Assembly: GCA_016584305.1 (NCBI GenBank)
Contig: JACEEZ010016126.1
Span: 1,122,501-1,186,500, forward strand
Direction: 5' to 3'
Length of the DNA: 64,000 nt
From: Chionoecetes opilio
Lineage: Eukaryota; Arthropoda; Malacostraca; Decapoda; Majidae
How positions within the stretch are numbered: the stretch's first letter is position 1; each line of letters opens with the position of its first letter. The notes below the pieces were generated by a model. The model searched no databases and was not told the origin of the DNA. It was given only the letters and a program-made list of their open reading frames with translations. The position numbers and the translations under genes were made by a program. Positions 12,501 through 24,200 of this stretch are shown here, piece by piece.

Positions 12501-15500
12501 TCTCTGTCTCTCTGTCTGCTCTCTGTCTTTACTGTTTTCTCTCTGTCTCTGTCTCTCTGTCTGCTCTCTGTCTTTACTGTTTTCTCTCTGTCTCTGTCTC
12601 TCTGTCTGCTCTCTGTCTTTACTGTTTTCTCTCTGTCTCTCTGTCTCTCTGTCTGCTCTCTGTCTTTACTGTTCTCTCTCTGTCTCTGTCTCTCTGTCTG
12701 CTCTCTGTCTTTACTGTTTTCTCTCTGTCTCTCTGTCTCTCTGTCTGCTCTCTGTCTTTACTGTTTTTCTCTCTGTCTCTGTCTCTCTGTCTGCTCTCTG
12801 TCTTTACTGTTTTCTCTCTGTCTCTCTGTCTCTCTGTCTGCTCTCTGTCTTTACTGTTTTCTCTCTGTCTCTGTCTCTCTGTCTGCTCTCTGTCTTTACT
12901 GTTCTCTCTCTGTCTCTCTGTCTCTCTGTCTGCTCTCTGTCTTTACTGTTTTCTCTCTGTCTCTCTGTCTCTCTGTCTGCTCTCTGTCTTTACTGTTTTC
13001 TCTCTGTCTCTCTGTCTCTCTGTCTTTACTGTTTTCTCTCTGTCTCTGTCTCTCTGTCTGCTCTCTGTCTTTACTGTTTTCTCTCTGTCTCTGTCTCTCT
13101 GTCTGCTCTCTGTCTTTACTGTTTTCTCTCTGTCTCTCTGTCTCTCTGTCTGCTCTCTGTCTTTACTGTTTTCTCTCTGTCTCTGTCTCTCTGTCTGCTC
13201 TCTGTCTTTACTGTTTTCTCTCTGTCTCTCTGTCTCTCTGTCTGCTCTCTGTCTTTACTGTTTTCTCTCTGTCTCTCTGTCTCTCTGTCTGCTCTCTGTC
13301 TTTACTGTTTTTCTCTCTGTCTCTCTGTCTCTCTGTCTGCTCTCTGTCTTACTGTTTTCTCTCTGTCTCTGTCTCTCTGTCTGCTCTCTGTCTTTACTGT
13401 TTTCTCTCTGTCTCTGTCTCTCTGTCTGCTCTCTGTCTTTACTGTTTTCTCTCTGTCTCTGTCTCTCTGTCTGCTCTCTGTCTTTACTGTTTTTCTCTCT
13501 GTCTCTGTCTCTCTGTCTGCTCTCTGTCTTTACTGTTTTCTCTCTGTCTCTCTGTCTCTCTGTCTGCTCTCTGTCTTTACTGTTTTCTCTCTGTCTCTCT
13601 GTCTCTCTGTCTGCTCTCTGTCTTTACTGTTTTCTCTCTGTCTCTCTGTCTCTCTGTCTGCTCTCTGTCTTACTGTTTTCTCTCTGTCTCTCGTCTCTCT
13701 GTTGCTCTCTCTTTCTGTTCTCTCTGTCTCTGTCTCCTGTTGCTCTGTCTTTACTGTTTTCTCTCTGTTCTCTGTCTCTCTGTCTGCTCTCTGTCTTTAC
13801 TGTTTTCTCTCTGTCTCTCTGTCTCTCTGTCTGCTCTCTGTCTTTACTGTTTCTCTCTGTCTCTCTGTCTCTCTGTCTGCTCTCTGTCTTTACTGTTTTC
13901 TCTCTGCTCTCTGTCTCTCTGTCTGCTCTCTGTCTTTCTGTTTTCTCTCTGTCTCTCTGTCTCTCTGTCTGCTCTCTGTCTTTACTGTTTTTTCTCTCTG
14001 TCTCTCTGTTCTCTCTGTCTGCTCTCTGTCCTTTACTGTTTTCTCTCTGTTCTCTGTCTCTCTGTCTGCTCTCTGTCTTTACTGTTTTCTCTCTGTCTCT
14101 GTCTCTCTGTCTGCTCTCTGTCTTTACTGTTTTCTCTCTGTCTCTGTCTCTCTGTCTGCTCTCTGTCTTTACTGTTTTCTCTCTGTCTCTCTGTCTCTCT
14201 GTCTGCTCTCTGTCTTTACTGTTTTCTCTCTGCTCTCTGTCTCTCTGTCTGCTCTCTGTCTTTACTGTTTTCTCTCTGTCTCTCTGTCTCTCTGTCTGCT
14301 CTCTGTCTTTACTGTTTTCTCTCTGTCTCTCTGTCTCTCTGTCTGCTCTCTGTCTTTACTGTTTTCTCTCTGTCTCTCTGTCTCTCTGTCTGCTCTCTGT
14401 CTTTACTGTTTTCTCTCTGTCTCTCTGTCTCTCTGTCTGCTCTCTGTCTTTACTGTTTTCTCTCTGCTCTCTGTCTCTCTGTCTGCTCTCTGTCTTTACT
14501 GTTTTCTCTCTGTCTCTCTGTCTCTCTGTCTGCTCTCTGTCTTTACTGTTTTCTCTCTGTCTCTCTGTCTCTCTGTCTGCTCTCTGTCTTTACTGTTTTC
14601 TCTCTGTCTCTCTGTCTCTCTGTCTGCTCTCTGTCTTTACTGTTTTCTCTCTGTCTCTGTCTCTCTGTCTGCTCTCTGTCTTTACTGTTTTCTCTCTGTC
14701 CTCTGTCTCTCTGTCTGCTCTCTGTCTTTACTGTTTTCTCTCTGTCTCTCTGTCTCTCTGTCTGCTCTCTGTCTTTACTGTTTTCTCTCTGTCTCTGTCT
14801 CTCTGTCTGCTCTCTGTCTTTACTGTTTTCTCTCTGTCTCTGTCTCTCTGTCTGCTCTCTGTCTTTACTGTTTTCTCTCTGTCTCTGTCTCTCTGTCTGC
14901 TCTCTGTCTTTACTGTTTTCTCTCTGTCTCTCTGTCTGCTCTCTGTCTTTACTGTTCTCTCTCTGTCTCTCTGTCTCCTCTCTGTCCTTACTGTTCTCTT
15001 AAAGTTCTTACGGCTAGAAATCAGGGTAGAACAAGAAGTGACGGACATACCGGAATAACAACATAAGAAAATAAGGAAGCTACAAGAGGCTGGGAGACCT
15101 ACACGTGGTAGATCCTGTTACTTAACACTACCTGCATCCACCTTTCATCCCCATCCATGAAATTATCCAGCCTCCTTTTAAAGCTCCCTATTGACTCCGC
15201 ACTAACTACCTGACGACTGAGTCCATTCCAATCATTTACCACCCTATTTGTGAACCAGTTTTTCCCTATTTCTTTTTTAAATGTACGCTTTTCCAGCTTG
15301 AACCCGTTACTTATGATAATTGTACCATGAACCATTATAATTGTACCATGAACCATTATAATTGTACCATGAACCATTATAATTGAACCATGTACCATTG
15401 AACCCGAACAACCTATTGCCTTAATAGCTGAGTGTCTTCCTGCTGTGGCATTACTATATCACGATGTCCCCTAATGTGCCTATATTATGTATTTTTTGTT

Positions 15501-18098
15501 TAGCTCTAGTACTCCAGTTAACTCCTTGTCTTGTTATTGTTGGTTTTTTTGTCCTATTGCCTTCATAGCTAAGTGTCTTCCTGCTGTGGCATTACTATAT
15601 CACCATGTCCCCTAATGTGCCTATATTATGTATTTTTTGTTTTGCTCCAGTACTCAAGTTAACTCCTTGTCTTGTTATTGTTGGTTTTTTGTCCTATTGT
15701 CTTCATAGCTAAGTGTCTTCCTGCTGTGGCATTACTATATCACGATGTCCCCTAATGTGCCTATATTATGTATTTTTTGTTTTGCTCTAGTACTCAAGTT
15801 AACTCCTTGTCTTGTTATTGTTGGTTTTTTTGTCTATATGCCTGTCTGTAATAATAAAATCATCATTATTATTATTACAGGCGGGCGTGTTCGAGTGTCT
15901 CAATGAAGTGTACAAGATCATGACGCCCATTGCCGAAAAGAACCGAGATTGGGAGAAGCTGATCAAGATTCATTCCAAGCTGAAGGAAGCATTCACCAAG
16001 ATTAAAGCGCTGGAGGGACGCAGGATATTCGGCACCTACTTCCGAGTGGGTTTCTACGGCTCAAAGTTTGGAGACCTGGATGGCGAGGAATTTGTCTACA
16101 AGGAACCCATGTTGACCAAGCTGCCAGAAATATCCCATAGACTAGAGGTAATAGCAGCTGCTTTAATGTAAACCCCCTAGAAATATCCCATAGATTAGAG
16201 GTAACAGCATCTGCCTTCATGTAAACCACTTTTTCAACATTGTGTTTGGTGACGGAACACTATAAATAGGCTTAAGCTTTTTCTCTCTTAATCAGGCCTG
16301 AAAGTCTACAATTTATCTTACCAGCCACTGGCGAGTAGGGGAGAGCAGGGCAGGTTGCATCATTGCCTCTAACTCGCATGTTATCACACGTACATCGTCT
16401 TAATACTACTACTACTACTACTATAAACTACTACTACTACTACAACTACAACAATAATAATAATAATAAAAAAAGTTAATGTGAGTTAGAGGCAATGATG
16501 CAACCTACCCTCGATGCAACCTGCCCCGCTCTCCCCTACTTCACCCCTTCGCTCCCAGATCTTTCCTTGGCTATAAAAAATTGTCTGTTGTTAGCCATAA
16601 AATTACAAAAAGTAACTAAATATACCAAATTAGCTAGTGGACAAGGATACTAAACAGGTCATAGCTATAAAATATTGCTTATAGTCACTAAAAATCTTCT
16701 AATGGGACCCAAATTACAATGGAAATTACGTTCTGGGCCTCAAGGGTTTAAAAAAATTTACCAGCCAGGAAGATAGTTGGATAGCCACTAGCTACGTGGT
16801 GTGGGGATGAGGCCGTGCAAGGGGGCGGCGCGCTTTGGAGCCACGTGGGAAGTGCCAGGCTGCCTCGTGGTGTTCGTGAAAATTCTTTGTCTCACTCGCC
16901 ATTGACAAGTCGAAACATTATTTCTCACTCGCCAGAAATAATTTTTACTCGCCATGGCCAGTAAAATACTCGCAACTTTCAGGCCTGGTTTTAATTCTTC
17001 AACTACATGTACAGAAATAAAAGAGGTTAGATTTGTTTGGTATATAGTCTGGTAGTCTTTAACCCCTTCACGCCCAGATCTTTCCTTTGCTAGAAAAAAT
17101 TGTATGTTGTCAAGCCATAAAATTACGAAAAGTAACTTAATATACCAAATTATTTATTCGATAAGGATACTAAACAGGTGATAGCTATAAAATAATGCTT
17201 ATATTCACTAAAAATCGTCTAATGGTACCCAAATTACAATGAAAATTACGTTCTGGGTCTCAAAGGGTTAAGATCAGAAATACACAAAACAGTTTAACTT
17301 GATTCATACTTCACTGTTCTCATCTTGGTGCTGTTTATAATCAGTAATCTGTTTCTTTTAGGGCTTCTACACTGACCGTTTTGGTGCCGAGAACTTGTTG
17401 ATGATCAAGGACAGCAACACGGTGGACGTCACCAAGCTGAATGGTGACAAGGCGTGCATCCAGATCACCTACGTGGAGCCCTACTTTGACGACTATGAGT
17501 ACAAGGACCGCGTCACCTCCTTTGAGAAGAACTACAACATCAGTAAGTGTTCTCATATGCCCTGATAGCTCTCCTGGTGGGTTTTTTTTTGTGTGTGTGT
17601 GTGTGTGTGTAAGTGTGTGTGGGAAAGAATATAAGTCATCATCTGCGAATCAGTCAGTCAATAAGTCATTTAAGTCAACCAATAAGTCAGTTAAATCAGT
17701 CATTCAGTCAATAAGTCAGTTAAATCAGTCAGTCAGTTAAATCAGTCAATAAGTCAGTTAAATCAGTCAGTAAGTCCGTTAAATCAGTCAGTAAGTCAGT
17801 TCAATCAGTCAGTAAGTCAGTTCAGTCAATCAATAAGTCAGTTAAATCAGTCAGTAAGTCATTTAAGTCAGTCAATAAGTCAGTTCGATAGCTCTCCTGG
17901 TATGGTTTTTTTGTTTTTATGTGGGAAAGAGAGTAAGAGAAGTGAGAAAGAAAGAAAGAAAGAGTGTGAGAAAGAAAGTGAGAAGAACTACAACATATCA
18001 GTAAGTGTTCTCATCTGTCCCGCTAACTCTCTTGGTATTAATTTTTTATTTTTTTTTTTTTTTTTTAGAGGGATTTTTTTTCCTTTTCTTTTTTGGAG

Positions 18099-18140
<42 letters not shown>

Positions 18141-18196
18141 GAGGGGGAATTTTTTTTTTTTTAGGGTTTCTTTTTTTTTTTTTAGGTTTGTTTATA

Positions 18197-18228
<32 letters not shown>

Positions 18229-21200
18229 TATAAGAGCTTCACATATGTCTTTCTTCCTATTTCCCTACCCTATGATGTATAAAAATCCCTATGAAGAAGA
18301 AACATGACTCGACGACCAGTATTTTCCCCCCCAGAGCGGTTCATCTTCGCGACGCCCTTCACCCCGGACGGCAGGGCGCACGGGGAGCTGAACGAGCAGT
18401 ACAAGCGCAAGACTATCCTCACCACCATGCACATGTTCCCCTACGTCAAAACCCGCATCCAAGTGGTGGACAGAATGTCGGTAAGTAGCTGGACGGGTAC
18501 GAAAGGGCTGCATTAAGGAGGTTTTTCTGACAGGACTGTATGAGGATGTTGAGTAAAGGTTTGGCAGAAGTTAGAGAGAAGCAAAATAGGGAGGAATAGA
18601 AAATAGGCTTTTAAATAGGAGGCTTTGTATGTTATGCAAACCACAGAAGCCTGAAAACAGAGGCATAATAATCACCTGCCTCTGGTTACAAGACACATTA
18701 GAAATAAGGCAACGAGTACCAAATAGACTCTACCAATTACTTCATCTACTTCTTCTTCTTACCAACTCTACATACAATCTAAGCCTCAACCTGCAGTCCT
18801 ACCCATGCTCTGGCTAATATTCTTCTGCCCTCTCTCCACTGTTTTTGCCCTTGGCCAGTCCTTTGTGATGTTAAAAAAAAAAAAAAAATGCTCGCTAATA
18901 TTTTTCTGCCCTCCCTCCACTTTTTTTTGCATTTGGTTAGTCCTTTGTGATGTAAAAAAAAAAAAGAAGCTCTGGCTAATATGTTTCTAACCCTCTCGTG
19001 GTAGTTCCTGTAAGGTTTCCTGTAGTTCCTGAAGTCCCTGTAGTTCCTGTGGCTAATATTGCTCTGTCCTCTCCCTCCACAGTGGGTTTTGACGCCCATA
19101 GAAGTGGCCATTGAGGACATCCAGAAGAAGACCAAAGAGTTGTCCTGCGCCATCTACCAGGACCCGCCCGACCACAAGATTCTCCAGATGGTGCTCCAGG
19201 TGAATGCCTGACTGTCTTGAATTTTTTCAGTTTTTTTGGGGGGGATGGGGGTGTCTGTGGTGTTGTTGTTTTTTGTAGTTTTTTAGTTTTTTTGGGAGGT
19301 TTTTGTGGTGTGGTTGCGTTATTTTTTTTTAATTAAGTTTTATTTTTTAGGGAGGGTTGTTTTTTTGGGTAGGTTTGTTTATTTTTAAAGTTATTTATAT
19401 TTTTTTATTGGTAGGGTTTTTTTTTTTTTTGAACGTTTTTTTTTTTAGTTATTTTATTTCTTTAAAGTTTTTGTTGGGTAATTGGTTGTTTTTTTTGATG
19501 TTTTTTTTTTTTAAATTTGTTGTTTTAATGGTTTTTTACATTTATTGGAGCTTATGAGATAATTCTCATGCAACCTTAACCTTCAGGGCTTTCTTGGGCA
19601 ACGGGCTTGGTGTGGGTTCACATCTTCTCTGACCGCTGAGAGCTCGTAGCCTCCACCCTGCATAAGACAAATTCATGCCAACCTCTTAAAACTTCTCCAA
19701 GAGATGGTATCAGTCCATCGTAACCATGTTAGATGGTTTATGCTCGCATCATCTTCCTCTTTGCTACAGAAGAGGCAGCACTTCACTGTTAAATCCAAGA
19801 TCAATCTTCTTCGAGCCATTCAAAAGTGTTTTAAGATAAAAAAGATAATGTAGCCATCTTGCTTACCTTTCACTACATGACTCTTTAGCATCACCGTACG
19901 ATGCAGCCATCGTATTAAATTCGTTTGGGTATTCAAATTTGGTCAAATTTAAATTATTTATTAAAAAAATAAATGGCTAGTGTCTTAACCTTTTGTAAAA
20001 TACTTTTGACGTCATCGGTACTGTAGCCATACGTACAAATGACGTCTTTGAGGTCATCCAAAAGTAATATTTTAAAATATTTATTAAAAATCTTAAAAAG
20101 CGCGCGGTTGACGTGAGATTCACGTGACCATTGGAACGAATTACAATATATTATATTAAAATATATTTTGTATAATATAATATTGTATAATATTATATTG
20201 TATAATATTATATTATACAATATATTTATTAAAAAGAAAAACTTTACTCTATCTTTCACTTCGTTGTATGGCTTTATTTTTGAGCGAATTACAATATATT
20301 ATACTTCATTGGAAAGGAAATTTATTCAGCTATGTCATGGAATGTAGAAAAATCTTCTATGATGATAAGTTGATTTTTTGCATATTATTTTTTGCCGCAA
20401 GGTGTTATTTTTTTTTTTTTTTTTCACTTCTAACTCGAGGTTTTGTAAGTTATTTTCACGCTAGCGTATTTTTTGAACATTGTATGATATAGGAAATGAT
20501 CTTAGCTTAAAAACGAAACATAATTGAACTCGATACCTTTGATAGTTTAGTTTCTAGACGCGGTGGAAGTACAACTTTTTTCCCGCGCGCGACATTTCGG
20601 GTGACAATGGGTTTACGCGGGACAACAAAAAGTGAATGACAATGGTGACGTGAAAGAGTTAATATAAGTGTAATTTATATTTTTGTCAATAAACCAACTA
20701 ACTAACTAGAGAGGCATCACTTAGAGGAGTTTCAAGGCAGTGATGTAGCTAACAATCAGTCATTGAATCAGGAAACTTTCAACTGTTGCATCAATCATAC
20801 ATCAATGTCATGACACTTTTTATATACATCAATGATAAGGTGATTGGCGTTTATCATTATCTCTTCAACAACTAATGCCATGTATTGTGCAGGGATGCAT
20901 TTCTATTTTTTTTGTATGTCCTCTTGTGTATCAATCTTCTCTTTGCTGATGTGATGTTGTTGTTGTGACGTCATGCATTGCAACCCAAACCACCCAAGCA
21001 AGGGAACTTTAAAAGGAGGCTAGACAATTTCATGGACGGGGATGAAAGGTGGATGTAGGTAGTATTAAGTAACAGGAACTACCACGTGTAGGTCTCGCGG
21101 CCTCTTGTAGCTTCCTTATGTTCTTATGTTCTTATGTTCATAAACCCACTTTCTGCTTTTACTTTCATGTCTGTCTCCAATTTGTTTTCCATCTACCTCA

Positions 21201-24200
21201 GTAATAATTAGTCTACATAACAGAACATTGCCTCTGTATTTACTTGGCCTCTTGTAGCTTCCTTATTTTCTAATGTTCTCTATGTTCTTAACCCGACTCC
21301 CCCAGATGCTATGATGCCCTGCGGAGGAACAAGACTCTGATAGGCCAGGACATGCGCGAGTACCACCGTGAACTGGAACGCAACTACAGCAGGTTCACGG
21401 AAGGCTTGGCGCCCATGATCACTGTGAACCACCTCATTGTGAGGCCCTCCAGGTGAGACCAAGGGAGTGAGTTTAGGAGGAGACAAGGGAGTTATAAGAA
21501 GGGGAGCATATGAGAGATGTTTCTGTGGGTATTTAGAAGGGGAGTATATGAGAGAGATTTAGAAGGGGAATATATGAGAGATGTTTCTGTGGGTATTTAG
21601 AAGGGGAGTATATGAGAGAGATTTAGAAGGGGAATATATGAGAGATGTTTCTGTGGATATTTAGAAGGGGAGCATATGAGAGAGATTTAGAAGGGGAATA
21701 TATGAGAGAGATTTAGAAGGGGAATATATGAGAGATGTTTCTGTGGATATTTAGAAGGGGAGCATATGAGAGAGATTTAGATGGGGAGCATATGAGAGAT
21801 ATTTCTGTGGGTATTTAGAAGGGGAATATATGAGATAGATTTAGAAGGGGAATATATAAGAGAGATTTAGAACGGGAATATATGAGAGAGATTTAGAAGG
21901 GGAATATATGAGAGAGATTTAGAAGGGGAATATATGAGATAGATTTAGAAGGGGAATATATGAGAGAGATTTAGAAGGGGAATATATGAGAGAGATTTAG
22001 AAGGGGAATATATGAGAGAGATTTAGAAGGGGAATATATAAGAGAGATTTAGAAGGGGAATATATGAGATAGATTTAGAAGGGGAATATATGAGAGAGAT
22101 TTAGAAGGGGAATATATAAGAGAGATTTAGAAGGGGAATATATGAGAGAGATTTAGAAGGGGAATATATAAGAGAGATTTAGAAGGGGAATATATGAGAG
22201 AGATTTAGAAGGGGAATATGTGAGAGAGATTTAGAAGGGGAATATATGAGAGAGATTTAGAAGGGGAATATATGAGATAGATTTAGAAGGGGAATATATG
22301 AGAGAGATTTAGAAGGGGAATATATGAGAGATATTTGAGGGATTTTAAAATTAGAAGGGGAATATATGAGATAGATTTAGAAGGGGAATATATGAGAGAG
22401 ATTTAGAAGGGGAATATATGAGATAGATTTAGAAGGGGAATATATGAGAGAGATTTAGAAGGGGAATATATGAGATAGATTTAGAAGGGGAATATATAAG
22501 AGAGATTTAGAAGGGGAATATATGAGATAGATTTAGAAGGGGAAAATAGATAGATTTAGGGGGAATATATAGAGAGATTTAGAAGGGGAATATATGAGAG
22601 AGATTTAGAAGGGGAATATATAAGAGAGATTTAGAAGGGGAATATATGAGAGAGATTTAGAAGGGGAATATATGAGAGAGATTTAGAAGGGGAATATATA
22701 AGAGAGATTTAGAAGGGGAATATATGAGATAGATTTAGAAGGGGAATATATGAGATAGATTTAGAAGGGGAATATATGAGATAGATTTAGAAGGGGAATA
22801 TATGAGAGATTTAGAAGGGGAATATATGAGAGATGTTTCTGTGGGTATTTAGAAGGGGAGCATATGAGAGATATTTCTGTGGGTATTTAGATGATGGTTA
22901 GAGGGGCTTCATTAAAGTTTGACGGTGGTCGTTTAAGTGGAAGAAAGGATACAGTGACTGATTTGGAATGTTTGATATAGCTAAAGTAAGGAAATGTGCA
23001 GGTTGGAGATCAGTTTAAATTTTATACCTATGCAGTACAACCAGGGTTCCTCATCATTTTCTTATCAGTCTACCGTCAGTAACACTAGTCGCCACTGCAC
23101 TAATGTCGCCAGGCACCGTATATTATGAATTTTAGCATCACTACAGACCTGTGTGTGCCACTGAAGACACGTACATAGCATAAGATACTGTGCATGCCTC
23201 TTCAGTGCCACATACAAGTTTGTAGTGATGCTAAAATTTGTAACATATGGCGCCTGCCGACATTAGTGCAGTGGCGACTATAGTGTTATTGACAGTAGTT
23301 GATATTATAAATAGGTACTTTAACAGCTATACCTTGGGGATATATTGCTAGAAAGAGATGTGAGATATGATTTATTGACAGAATTATTTGTTTTTATCTT
23401 TGTAGTCAGAAGTATATATGAAGTGAGGAAGTTCAAGAAAGAGATGTTTGACACAGACAAGTTGGGACCATCAGAATAGTAAGAGATTACAACTGTACAG
23501 ATAGTGAGTGACTAAATCAGATTGTTGTGATGAGGAAATGATATAGAAGTCCTATTTGATAACACACTTAGAACAGAAAAAAAGTGATATTTTCAGCGTG
23601 TGTGTTGGCCTGTGTGACTGCGTGTGTAAGAATAAGTACATATGGCCATACTATGGTTTTTTTAAAGAGGTGAAAAATCCTGCCCCCTTGCTGCTTACTG
23701 ACTGATATTTGATGCCAGGAGAAGGGAATACTACACTTCTTCTAAATTTCAGCTGTATTTTATCATAGTTAACCCTATTATCAGGTAAACAGAGGCATCA
23801 TTTTAACCATTTTAACCATTTTCCTTCCTTTTTTTTTTTACTTCAAAGGTAGAATGGAATTTTCGCCTCGTTAAAAAAACTATAGGTAATAAGTCTAGGT
23901 CTGCATATGTGTGTCTATAGCACGTATAGCCTTGGCATGAAGCACTACAACTATATATAAAAACCACCACAACAACAACAACAACTAATCACGACTACTA
24001 ACCTCTCCGCATGCAGCACCGTGTCCTCATGCTCCACACTGCGCGTGCCGACAGGGTAGGTGGTGGGTTGCAGGGACTGTGCATGGGTGGTGGTGGGTTG
24101 CGGGGACTGTGCATGGTGTACTTGTGGTGGTGGTGGTGGGTGCAGTGTATGAATATGAGTGGTGGTGGTGGTGTGGGTGAAGGTGGTAAGATAGGCAGCT

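Noticed and set aside
7264..15066. Open reading frames of ~2,600 and ~2,540 codons rich in Leu, Ser, Cys and Val
   Set aside because: They are translations of the stop-free VNTR in the DOCK intron; the only genuine coding part is exon g (7307-7416).
18001..18006. Second functional donor for DOCK exon i
   Set aside because: Sequence is a good GTAAGT, but the copied exon end carries an insertion and the intervening sequence has stops; treated as a duplicated decoy.
21454..21456. TGA as the true end of the DOCK protein
   Set aside because: It is embedded in AG|gtgaga, and phase-compatible exons follow. It remains possible, so it is recorded as the alternative end.
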